Assembly (NCBI RefSeq): GCF_017114945.1
Contig: NZ_JABXKQ010000119.1
Coordinates: 1 to 44,527, forward strand
Direction of reading: 5' to 3'
Source of the DNA: Nostoc sp. JL34
GTDB taxonomy: Bacteria; Cyanobacteriota; Cyanobacteriia; Cyanobacteriales; Nostocaceae
DNA: 44,527 nucleotides
In this document: positions 34,881 through 41,929 of the stretch, piece by piece
Position numbering within the stretch: the first letter of the stretch is position 1
Layout: the number at the start of each line of letters is the position of its first letter
Program-made: the position numbers and the translations under genes
The notes under the pieces: generated by a model
What the model was told of the DNA's origin: nothing
The model's input: only the letters and a program-made list of their open reading frames with translations
Databases searched by the model: none

Positions 34881-36054
34881 TCAGAAAACTTCGGAGTTGG
34901 CGATTGAGTTAATTAATTATTTTCAATCAGCAGTGGGGAAGACTCAAGGTGTGCTTGAGCGACAACTGACTGATTTTGAAGGAGATTCTACAGATTATCG
35001 GGTGAAGCGAGGGTTAGCTTATATTCTCAAAAGCAGTTTTTGCACTTTTGAGGTGGTTAGTCCTTTGGAACCACAAATGTTAAGAGAACGAGTGTTTTCG
35101 CTGGCTGCAAAGTCTGTTTCTAGTCGAGAATCAACACAAGTTACTCTGAGTAAAATTGCTGATGAGTTAACTCAAGAACTTGAGCGGGAAGTTTTATTAG
35201 AACAGGTTCGGAATGGATTATATGCTGATTTATCTGAAAATAAGATTTTGACAGTGTTTGATGCCCCAACGGCACCAGATTTGTTAAATCGATATAACTT
35301 ATCTCAGGTACAAGGTGTCTTTTATAAAGCCAGTCAACTGGTGTTAAATGCTCACCGCAATGTTCCAGGAGAATATAAGCTGTTATTTCGCTATTTAAAG
35401 TTGTTTCAATTGATGGCTTATATTGAAGGTGATGCTGACCACGGGTTTACAATTACCATTGACGGGCCGACGAGTTTGTTTAATCCTAGTACACGATATG
35501 GGTTAGCGATCGCTAAACTTATTCCCGCTTTACTTCACGTTACTAAATGGAGTCTTTCGTCGATTCTCCAAACCCGCGATGCTTATACAAATACCTGGAA
35601 AACTGGACGTTTCACTCTCAATTCCGAATGTGGTTTGGTATCCCACTATCCACCAGGTAAGCCCTACGATAGTATGCTAGAAGCATCCTTTGCTGATAAG
35701 TGGGATGCGTTGAAAAGTGGTTGGGCGTTAGAGCGAGAAGTTGATTTGATCCCAATTCCTGGTAGTGTGATGATTCCCGATTTTCGCTTAGTTCATTCTG
35801 ATGGCCGCACGTTCTTATTAGAAATTGTTGGTTATTGGCGACCAGAATATTTACAAAAGAAGTTTTCTCAGGTGCGACGGGCTGGACGTGATGATTTGAT
35901 TTTGGCAATTTCCGAGCGACTTAATTTAGAAAAGGCAGGGGTAAAATTAAATGATGTCCCCGCCAGAATTGTTTGGTTTAAAGATAAGTTATTACCGAAA
36001 GCTGTGTTAGCTGTAATGGATAATGATCAAAGTAATGTGTCGTATATTAGCTGA
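34810..36054 (+). CDS. Bax1-like protein (DUF790), XPB partner nuclease
   Basis: A 414-residue protein that starts MLPTDLLMHRQNGEEIIPKRLKID, the conserved DUF790 beginning, which supports the ATG at 34810 inside the helicase gene. The C-terminal third has a PD-(D/E)XK-like core: VMIPDFRLVH, then FLLEIVGYWRPEYLQKKF, with the Asp and Glu of the active site. Bax1 in archaea binds XPB and gives a helicase-nuclease able to open and incise repair bubbles; the same is inferred here. The 71-base overlap in a different frame means the last 23 helicase codons and the first Bax1 codons share DNA. Confidence 0.88.
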   Translation: MLPTDLLMHRQNGEEIIPKRLKIDQKTSELAIELINYFQSAVGKTQGVLERQLTDFEGDSTDYRVKRGLAYILKSSFCTFEVVSPLEPQMLRERVFSLAAKSVSSRESTQVTLSKIADELTQELEREVLLEQVRNGLYADLSENKILTVFDAPTAPDLLNRYNLSQVQGVFYKASQLVLNAHRNVPGEYKLLFRYLKLFQLMAYIEGDADHGFTITIDGPTSLFNPSTRYGLAIAKLIPALLHVTKWSLSSILQTRDAYTNTWKTGRFTLNSECGLVSHYPPGKPYDSMLEASFADKWDALKSGWALEREVDLIPIPGSVMIPDFRLVHSDGRTFLLEIVGYWRPEYLQKKFSQVRRAGRDDLILAISERLNLEKAGVKLNDVPARIVWFKDKLLPKAVLAVMDNDQSNVSYIS

Positions 36055-36138
36055 GGAAATTGACTGTTTCATCTCATCGAATTGCCAAGAGGAGCGAATC
36101 TACAGAAGAACCGATTTTAACAGACTCAAAAACCCTTA

Positions 36139-36174
36139 ATCAGTAGATCACAAACTTTTTCCCAAAGGGCGATC
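36139..36174 (+). repeat. 36-bp inverted repeat, left copy
   Basis: It starts ATCAGTAGATCACAAAC and ends CCCAAAGGGCGATC. It is the perfect reverse complement of 37854-37889. It lies just past the Bax1 gene and before the truncated hydrolase. Confidence 0.85.
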
Positions 36175-36191
36175 ACTGGCAAATTTTGTAG

Positions 36192-36395
36192 TTAGTGATA
36201 CTTTGGCTCATTGATTGATTCGAGCGCGCGATTGACGGCAGCGACATCATTGGCGAGCGAATCGGTTGGATTCTGCACTGCAACAACATTCAATCCTTTC
36301 GCCTGCAAAAGTGGAATCACTTTGCTCCAGCTCGTCCCGTCGGCAAACGCACCGTCAACGAGAACAATCGTTTTCCGGGTTTTTTCTCCAACCAC
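36192..36395 (-). pseudogene. N-terminal fragment of an EstC-like alpha/beta hydrolase
   Basis: 67 residues with the family start KTIVLVDGAFADGTSWSKV and VIPLLQAKGLNVVAVQNP. The oxyanion-loop His-Gly is changed to Asp-Gly. The frame ends before the nucleophile elbow (the usual VGHSWGG is missing), so no active enzyme can be made. The break falls about 18 bases inside the 36-bp inverted repeat, suggesting that the repeat insertion or a rearrangement at this point removed the rest. Confidence 0.8.
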
Positions 36396-36606
36396 AATGT
36401 TTTGCTCCTATTTCAGATTAAGTTTGCTTAGAAATATTTATGATTTCAGCTTTGCCACATGTCTTCGCATTTTTGCGCCAGCGTGAACAAACAAATCTTT
36501 GACTTACAGTAGATGCGCCAGACCGCTGAACATTCTGAAATCGTGAATCATTCCTTGATACCGAACTCAATAACTGCTCGCTCGGGAACTTAACTTGACA
36601 ATGCCT

Positions 36607-37431
36607 TTACGACTTAATGAATTCTAGGAGGTCGGCATTGATTTGATCCGCGTTCGTCGTCGGCATGCCGTGTGGGAAACCTTCGTAGGTTTTCAATACT
36701 GCGCCTTTCACCAACTTGGCGCTTAGCGGGCCGGAGTTGGCATAGGGGACGATCTGGTCATCATCGCCATGCATTACCAAGGTTGGCACCGAGATTTTCT
36801 TTAGATCCTCCGTAAAGTCAGTTTGGGAGAAAGCCACGACGCCATCATAGTGTGCTTTAGCCCCACCCATCATGCCCTGGCGCCACCAATTTTGAATCAC
36901 CCCTTGAGATGCTTTCGCGCCCGGTCGATTGTAACCGTAAAAGGGCCCCGCAGGCACATCCCAATAAAATTGCGCCCGGTTGGTAGCCACTTGGGCTTGG
37001 AAGTCGTCGAATACTTCTTTCGGTAGACCGCCGGGATTGTCGGGGGTCTTCACCATCAGGGGTGGCACTGCACTAATGAGGACAGCCTTGGCGACACGAC
37101 TTTCGCCGTGGCGTGCGATGTAATGTGCGACCTCCCCGCCGCCGGTCGAGTGACCGACATGGATAGCATCCTTTAAATCAAGATGCGTGGTGAGCGCAGC
37201 GAGGTCATCGGCGTAATGATCCATATCGTGTCCATCACTCGTTTGGCTCGATCGTCCGTGACCTCGCCGATCGTGGGCAATGACGCGATAGCCATGATTC
37301 AAGAAGAACATCATCTGACTGTCCCAGTCGTCAGCCGACAGAGGCCAGCCGTGCGAAAAAACGATAGGCTGTCCTCTACCCCAGTCCTTGTAGTAAATCT
37401 CTGTCCCGTCATTAACTTTGATCTTGCTCAT
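36607..37431 (-). CDS. Non-haem chloroperoxidase-like alpha/beta hydrolase
   Basis: A 274-residue enzyme of the cofactor-free haloperoxidase/esterase group. The frame extends to 37563, but GGAG lies about 7 bases before ATG 37431, which gives the family start [18 protein letters not shown]. The triad is Ser95 (VGHSTGGGE), Asp225 (HGDDDQIVP) and His254 (GFPHGMP), with the oxyanion SHGWPLS. In vivo it probably acts as an esterase or perhydrolase on an unknown substrate. It is visibly GC-rich and lies within the segment bounded by the 36-bp inverted repeat, together with two gene relics. Confidence 0.92.
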   Translation of the reverse strand: MSKIKVNDGTEIYYKDWGRGQPIVFSHGWPLSADDWDSQMMFFLNHGYRVIAHDRRGHGRSSQTSDGHDMDHYADDLAALTTHLDLKDAIHVGHSTGGGEVAHYIARHGESRVAKAVLISAVPPLMVKTPDNPGGLPKEVFDDFQAQVATNRAQFYWDVPAGPFYGYNRPGAKASQGVIQNWWRQGMMGGAKAHYDGVVAFSQTDFTEDLKKISVPTLVMHGDDDQIVPYANSGPLSAKLVKGAVLKTYEGFPHGMPTTNADQINADLLEFIKS

Positions 37432-37603
37432 ATATTTTTCTCCAGTATGTTGCTTACACAGGTTGTTTACACAGTGGTGAATGGTTCCATTGGTAGGCAA
37501 AATTGTGAAAATGCCGATCGCATGATGTCCTAAAGGATCTGCTGTCAGAACACTTTCAGTCAAGGGATTTCGCGGGAACTCGGCGAAAGAAGGATTGCAG
37601 TCC

Positions 37604-37713
37604 TCATGCGTCTACGCGCACCCAATCTGCCCATAGAGTGATGTCAAAATAGCCGCGCTCACCGAAGTTGAGTAGCACCCGCCGGGCATCGTGCAGCAGG
37701 GTGAAAACCCGTA
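37604..37713 (-). pseudogene. Relic of an FAD monooxygenase C-terminus
   Basis: On the minus strand, FTLLHDARRVLLNFGERGYF and [13 protein letters not shown] to TGA at 37604-37606 resemble the C-terminal thioredoxin-like domain of MhpA/rifampicin-monooxygenase-type flavoproteins (LLHDARxVLLNLG). Nothing upstream of it is recognisable. It is probably a fragment carried in with the chloroperoxidase gene. Confidence 0.55.
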
Positions 37714-37853
37714 GCTGAAAAAGTCAATTATCTTAACAAGACGATACACAACACTTTCATCATTTCACTTTTTTAAACTGTTTAAACAATGATAAGTTTT
37801 ATTAAAAAATTAAGTAATATATAGCACCTAAGTGTACTTAGAAATTGATTGGC

Positions 37854-37889
37854 GATCGCCCTTTGGGAAAAAGTTTGTGATCTACTGAT
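37854..37889 (-). repeat. 36-bp inverted repeat, right copy
   Basis: Exact reverse complement of 36139-36174. Outside it the two flanks differ, and no target duplication was found. It closes a 1751-base segment holding the chloroperoxidase-like gene and two relics. Confidence 0.85.
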
Positions 37890-38003
37890 ATTGGGTAATC
37901 ACTCTTGTTGTAGTTGTGCTAATGCTTCATCAATATTCAATCGAAGGTATCGCCTAGACTAAAATTCATATTGAATTAAGTAAAAATGCCTGATTACTTA
38001 TTC

Positions 38004-38247
38004 AAAAGCAGCTTTTACTTTCTCAAAAGCAACTTTTAATCTCGCATTTTAGTGTTTTCCACAAACAAAAGCAGCTTTTATTTCTTCAAAAGCAGCTTTT
38101 AATCTCGCATTTTAGTGTTTTCCACAAACAAAAGCAGCTTTTACTTCTTCAAAAGCAGCTTTTAATTTCGCATTTTAGTGTTTTCCACAAACAAAAGCAG
38201 CTTTTACTTCCTCATTTTGGTGTTTGACGCAAGCAAAAGCAGCTTTT
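38004..38247. repeat. 63-bp tandem array on a 21-bp grid with eight AAAAGCAGCTTTT palindromes
   Basis: Three 63-bp units (38004, 38067, 38130) differ by one to three bases each, and a partial fourth follows from 38193. Seven palindromes AAAAGCAGCTTTT and one variant start at 38004, 38025, 38067, 38088, 38130, 38151, 38193 and 38235, all separated by 21 or 42 bases. On the minus strand the unit reads KAAFEEVKAAFVCGKH-stop-NARL, in one frame throughout. Confidence 0.9.
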
Positions 38248-38294
38248 ACTTTCTTAAACCCCAGTTTGCTTACTCGTTTGAGTAATTCACGCAT
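38175..38294 (-). other. Possible 39-codon frame entering the repeat array
   Basis: MRELLKRVSKLGFKKVKAAF then ACVKHQNEEVKAAFVCGKH, stop. Lys/Ala/Phe repeats of seven residues continue in the same frame after the stop into the array, so the array may be the amplified 3' end of a once-longer repeat gene in which a CAA codon became TAA. No ribosome-binding site or family is recognised. Confidence 0.3.
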
Positions 38295-38325
38295 TCATTT
38301 TGGTATATCATTGAGCCGAAAGCTA

Positions 38326-38355
38326 GCGTAGGCGTAGCCCGTCGGAGACATCGCT
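38326..38355. repeat. Dispersed GCGTAGGCGTAGCCC repeat, intergenic copy
   Basis: GCGTAGGCGTAGCCCGTCGG, then AGACATCGCT. It lies between the tandem array and the AAA_35 gene, in the 3' flank of the latter. Confidence 0.8.
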
Positions 38356-38494
38356 CTAGAAAATAAGTGTAAATCGATAAGCGATCGCCTGGTTTATAAA
38401 TGAGCATTATTCAAATAAATCAAATCCCTTTTCGCTTCTCAGCTTTCTGTCAAAAGTTGCCGTTGAACCTGAATTCTGACTTCTTCTTCAATCT

Positions 38495-39832
38495 TTAAAC
38501 TCTCACTTTTTTCAGATATTGTTGAAAATATAAACGATATAATTCACACGCAGGAGTGCTGCGATCGCCTTCTAAATTAATTAGCCCTATACTCTGTAAT
38601 TTATCTGCCAATGCTGGCTCTAATTTCACATATTTTGTAGTATTAATTACTTCATAAAAAGCATCTCCCAATTCTGGCTCATCTCGTAGTGCTAACACAT
38701 ACTGCCTTAAATACTCGTGATAAATTCCGGCTTCTGTGATTGCTTGTCCCAATAACTGCCCTAAATCCCGTTTTAATCCGCCTTTACCCACAAGATGATA
38801 CAATGCCAATCGCACCAAATAAGGATTTCCTCCCACGACTGCCATCAAACTATCGGCATCTTTACCATCTGTCCAATCCAACCCGTAACGTTGTGCTAAA
38901 TCCTGCACCTGCTCTTTCGTAAAGGGAGGTAAATTAATTGTCAAACCAATATTAAATGGCAATTGAGTTAGTTTTTTGGGAACAAGAATTTCCGTTGAAT
39001 AAACCAGAACCAGACGCAATTTTTGCCAAATTTCTACCCTTTTGGCTTGTTCATGCCACGATCGCATTAATGGTAGTAATTCTCTAGCAATTTCCTGATA
39101 CTCAAACACCCAATCCACTTCATTTAATACTAAAACAAGGGGACTTGAGAGCGCAGACAGTAAATATTTTTGGAAATATATAGAGCAGCTGACTTTGCTA
39201 CCCATATCTTCATCCCAATAATCATTGAGTTTTGGTTCTAGCTGTAACTCCCGACTAACATTTGCACAGAACCAGCGCAAAAATTTATCCAAACTGGCAA
39301 ATACTGCTTTGTCTGCTTGCTGAAAGTCCAAAGTTACGGTACGAAAGCCTTGCTTATTAGCGTGTGCAAGTAACCGGAGAATCAAAGAGCTTTTTCCCAT
39401 CTTTTTGGGTGCTTTGATGCAAATTACACTTCCCGGTTCAGCCATTTCTGCGTAAGCGAGTTCTTCAATTGGCGGGTGAGGAATGTAAAATCTGGAATTA
39501 AGGGATACTGGGCCACTAGGAAATTCTAAGGTTATCGCCGTGGCTGCTCGGTTGAATTCCTTAACTAACTGCTGATGCGCTTTGCTAAGACGGTGATTTT
39601 CTAGAGTCTGGCGAAAGTTGGATTTATTTATCGGTTCTTTGCAAAAATTACTCAGTAATTGCCATAAATGAACAGCAATTTTCTTGACACGTTCCTCGCC
39701 GTAGTGCCCTTCACAGGCTATATTGGTGTAGGTTTTTCCTTCCCACGAAGAACGTAATATGATCTCTTGGAGCGTCGTTAAACCGGTTGCTTGACTGGCT
39801 TTTAGTAGCAATACTACTTCATCTATAGTCAT
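38495..39832 (-). CDS. AAA_35-type P-loop ATPase with N-terminal vWA-MoxR-associated-like domain
   Basis: A 445-residue protein. Residues 1-85 form a helix-turn-helix-like domain (LTTLQEIILRSSWEGKTYTNIACEG) common at the N-terminus of cyanobacterial AAA_35 and WD40 proteins. The NTPase core has Walker A APKKMGKSS (141-149), with Ala in place of the first Gly, and Walker B LVLVLNEVDWVFEY. A sensor-like STEILVPKKLTQLPFNIGL and a winged-helix-like end follow (GGNPYLVRLALYHL). There are no WD40 or protease domains in this version. Related proteins are proposed to take part in conflict or signalling systems; the role here is unknown and no effector gene is adjacent. Confidence 0.85.
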   Translation of the reverse strand: MTIDEVVLLLKASQATGLTTLQEIILRSSWEGKTYTNIACEGHYGEERVKKIAVHLWQLLSNFCKEPINKSNFRQTLENHRLSKAHQQLVKEFNRAATAITLEFPSGPVSLNSRFYIPHPPIEELAYAEMAEPGSVICIKAPKKMGKSSLILRLLAHANKQGFRTVTLDFQQADKAVFASLDKFLRWFCANVSRELQLEPKLNDYWDEDMGSKVSCSIYFQKYLLSALSSPLVLVLNEVDWVFEYQEIARELLPLMRSWHEQAKRVEIWQKLRLVLVYSTEILVPKKLTQLPFNIGLTINLPPFTKEQVQDLAQRYGLDWTDGKDADSLMAVVGGNPYLVRLALYHLVGKGGLKRDLGQLLGQAITEAGIYHEYLRQYVLALRDEPELGDAFYEVINTTKYVKLEPALADKLQSIGLINLEGDRSTPACELYRLYFQQYLKKVRV

Positions 39833-40318
39833 TACTCATCGGCTCTAATTAAGCATGAAATTTTCTCACACCATTATGCTTTGAAACTTAATGTAGCCTG
39901 CCTTGTATAGATAGCAGCTAGCCCTGACTAAAAAAGCTACAAACCAGCCTTGACAATTTTTTTGTATCCTCAAATATTTGACGGAACTTAATCATAGAAT
40001 TTTTTTTACAAATTTTTCCCAGTTTTTAGGTAATTGTATGTGATTTTAACTACTTTTTTTAGACATATCTTAGAATGTAGATGCACACAATGGAGCTATT
40101 TTTTCTAAAAAATCGCTATTGCGATCGCAACAGAGGTTACATTCGTCTGTTTACCTTTTTTTAATTCCATCCAAATTGATGATATGGGCTGATATATCTC
40201 TGACCTAAGTTACAGCCGAATAAACCAAGTAGACGATTTCTCCATAACTGGATCGTCAGGGTGCTAAGACAGCGTAGAGAGAGAGCTACAAAATATCTTC
40301 CTTATCGTACCAGCAGCT
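39833..40318. other. 486-base AT-rich divergent spacer
   Basis: This lies between the starts of the ATPase gene and the PAS kinase gene, so it should hold both promoters. It carries many T-tracts of five to eight bases (near 39958, 40001, 40015, 40022, 40051, 40096 and 40157), which may bend the DNA, a TTTTTT-CT-AAAAAA hairpin near 40096-40109 and a HIP1-like site near 40122. No RNA gene was recognised. Confidence 0.5.
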
Positions 40319-41863
40319 ATGCATATCGAAGAACCCGCTACCCATGAATCGGAAACTCCACTTTCAGTAGAAGATTCCCAGAGTTTCCCAGAATCAAAAG
40401 ACTTATCTCAAAAAGACTTATCTCAAGAAAATTTAGATACTTCCCAATGCTCACAAGCCGCCTTACAAATGGCATTAATCGCTAGTGGCTTGGGGTTATG
40501 GGATTGGAATCTAGTAAATGATAAAACTTATTATGATCCCCAGTGGAAAAGCATCCTGGGATATAAAGTAGACGAAATCAACAACGATTATAAATCCTTT
40601 GAGCAACTTGTACATCCACAGGATTTACCGATAATTCGCCAGGTATTGCACGATTATCTCCAAGGATGCACACCTGTGTTTGAAGTCGAATTCAGAATGT
40701 TGACTAAATCCGCTGAGTGGAAGTGGATTTTGACTTGTGGCAAAGTATTTCAGTGGGATGAATTCGGTAAACCCGTGCGGATGGCGGGGACACACAAGGA
40801 TATTACTCAGGATAAGGCGATCGCTACTCAACAATACCAATTCTTTGAACAACTCCAAAGAGAAATTGTCCAACGCCAGTCTAGCGAAGACCAAGTTAGA
40901 GAAAAATCACAGCAGCTAGAAATTACCCTCGATGAACTCAAATATACTCAAAAGCAGTTATTGCAGAACCAGAAAATGGCTAATCTCGGTCAACTGGTGG
41001 CGGATATGGCTAACGAAATTAACAATCCGGTTAGCTTCATCTACGGCAATCTTCATCCCGCCAGTCAATACGCTGAAGACTTAATCAGAATTATAGAACT
41101 TTACCAACATTATTATCCCACACCCACCCCAGTCATTGCCTTACATCTGCAACGCCTTGACCTTGGTTTTGTAAAAACAGACTTTTTAAAATTGCTGTGG
41201 TCAATGCGAGCCGGATCTGAGCGCATTAAAGAAATTGTTTTCGCATTGCGAAATTTTTCAACCTTTGACGAAGGTCAAATGAAAAAGGTTGACCTGCATG
41301 AAGGATTTGATAGTGTTTTGAGGATTTTGCAGCATCGTCTCAAAGAAAAGCCTGATAGAGCCGGGATTGAAGTAATTAAAACCTTTGGTGAATTACCCTT
41401 AATCGAGTGTTACCCTGGTGAACTCAATCAGGTATTTATGAATATTTTAACTAATGCCATTGATGCCTTAGAAGAGAGGATGAAGCATGATGATTCTTTT
41501 ACTCCCAAAATTTTGATCCATACAGAAATTGTTAGCAGTCATTTATCATTGGTCAATAGTAATGAACCTTGGGCAAATGACAAACGACTAGGAAAAAAAC
41601 ACAAAGTTATAATTCGCATTTTTGACAATGGTAAAGGCATACTTCCTCATATCCAAAGACATATATTTGAACCATTCTTTACGACAAAACCAATAGGTAA
41701 AGGTCAAGGACTAGGACTATCAATTAGTCGGCAAATTATAGTCGAAAAACATCAAGGTAAACTTAAATGTAATTCTCAATTAGGTCAAGGCACAGAGTTG
41801 GTTATTGAAATGAATACAACAGCAAGACACTATGCCGCTATGAGAAAACACGCCAGCTTTTAA
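40319..41863 (+). CDS. PAS-domain histidine kinase-like protein lacking the phospho-acceptor histidine
   Basis: A 514-residue soluble kinase homologue. A disordered start (residues 1-45, with the duplicated KDLSQ) leads to a PAS_3 domain at about 50-168 (GLGLWDWNLVNDKTYYDPQW to GTHKDITQDK), then a coiled coil (170-220). The dimerisation region reads GQLVADMANEINNPVSFIYG, where the family has HEINNP; residue 232 is Asn (codon AAC, 41012-41014). The ATP-binding domain is intact: FMNILTNAIDALEE, DNGKGI, FEPFFTTKPIGKGQGLGLSIS. It may therefore be a pseudokinase or regulator of another kinase. No response regulator is adjacent. Confidence 0.88.
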   Translation: MHIEEPATHESETPLSVEDSQSFPESKDLSQKDLSQENLDTSQCSQAALQMALIASGLGLWDWNLVNDKTYYDPQWKSILGYKVDEINNDYKSFEQLVHPQDLPIIRQVLHDYLQGCTPVFEVEFRMLTKSAEWKWILTCGKVFQWDEFGKPVRMAGTHKDITQDKAIATQQYQFFEQLQREIVQRQSSEDQVREKSQQLEITLDELKYTQKQLLQNQKMANLGQLVADMANEINNPVSFIYGNLHPASQYAEDLIRIIELYQHYYPTPTPVIALHLQRLDLGFVKTDFLKLLWSMRAGSERIKEIVFALRNFSTFDEGQMKKVDLHEGFDSVLRILQHRLKEKPDRAGIEVIKTFGELPLIECYPGELNQVFMNILTNAIDALEERMKHDDSFTPKILIHTEIVSSHLSLVNSNEPWANDKRLGKKHKVIIRIFDNGKGILPHIQRHIFEPFFTTKPIGKGQGLGLSISRQIIVEKHQGKLKCNSQLGQGTELVIEMNTTARHYAAMRKHASF

Positions 41864-41929
41864 GTAATTAACCTTAGGTAGAAAGTGTTAACTTTTGCAA
41901 GTTGGTCGCTCTTTACTCGCTACTCGCGA

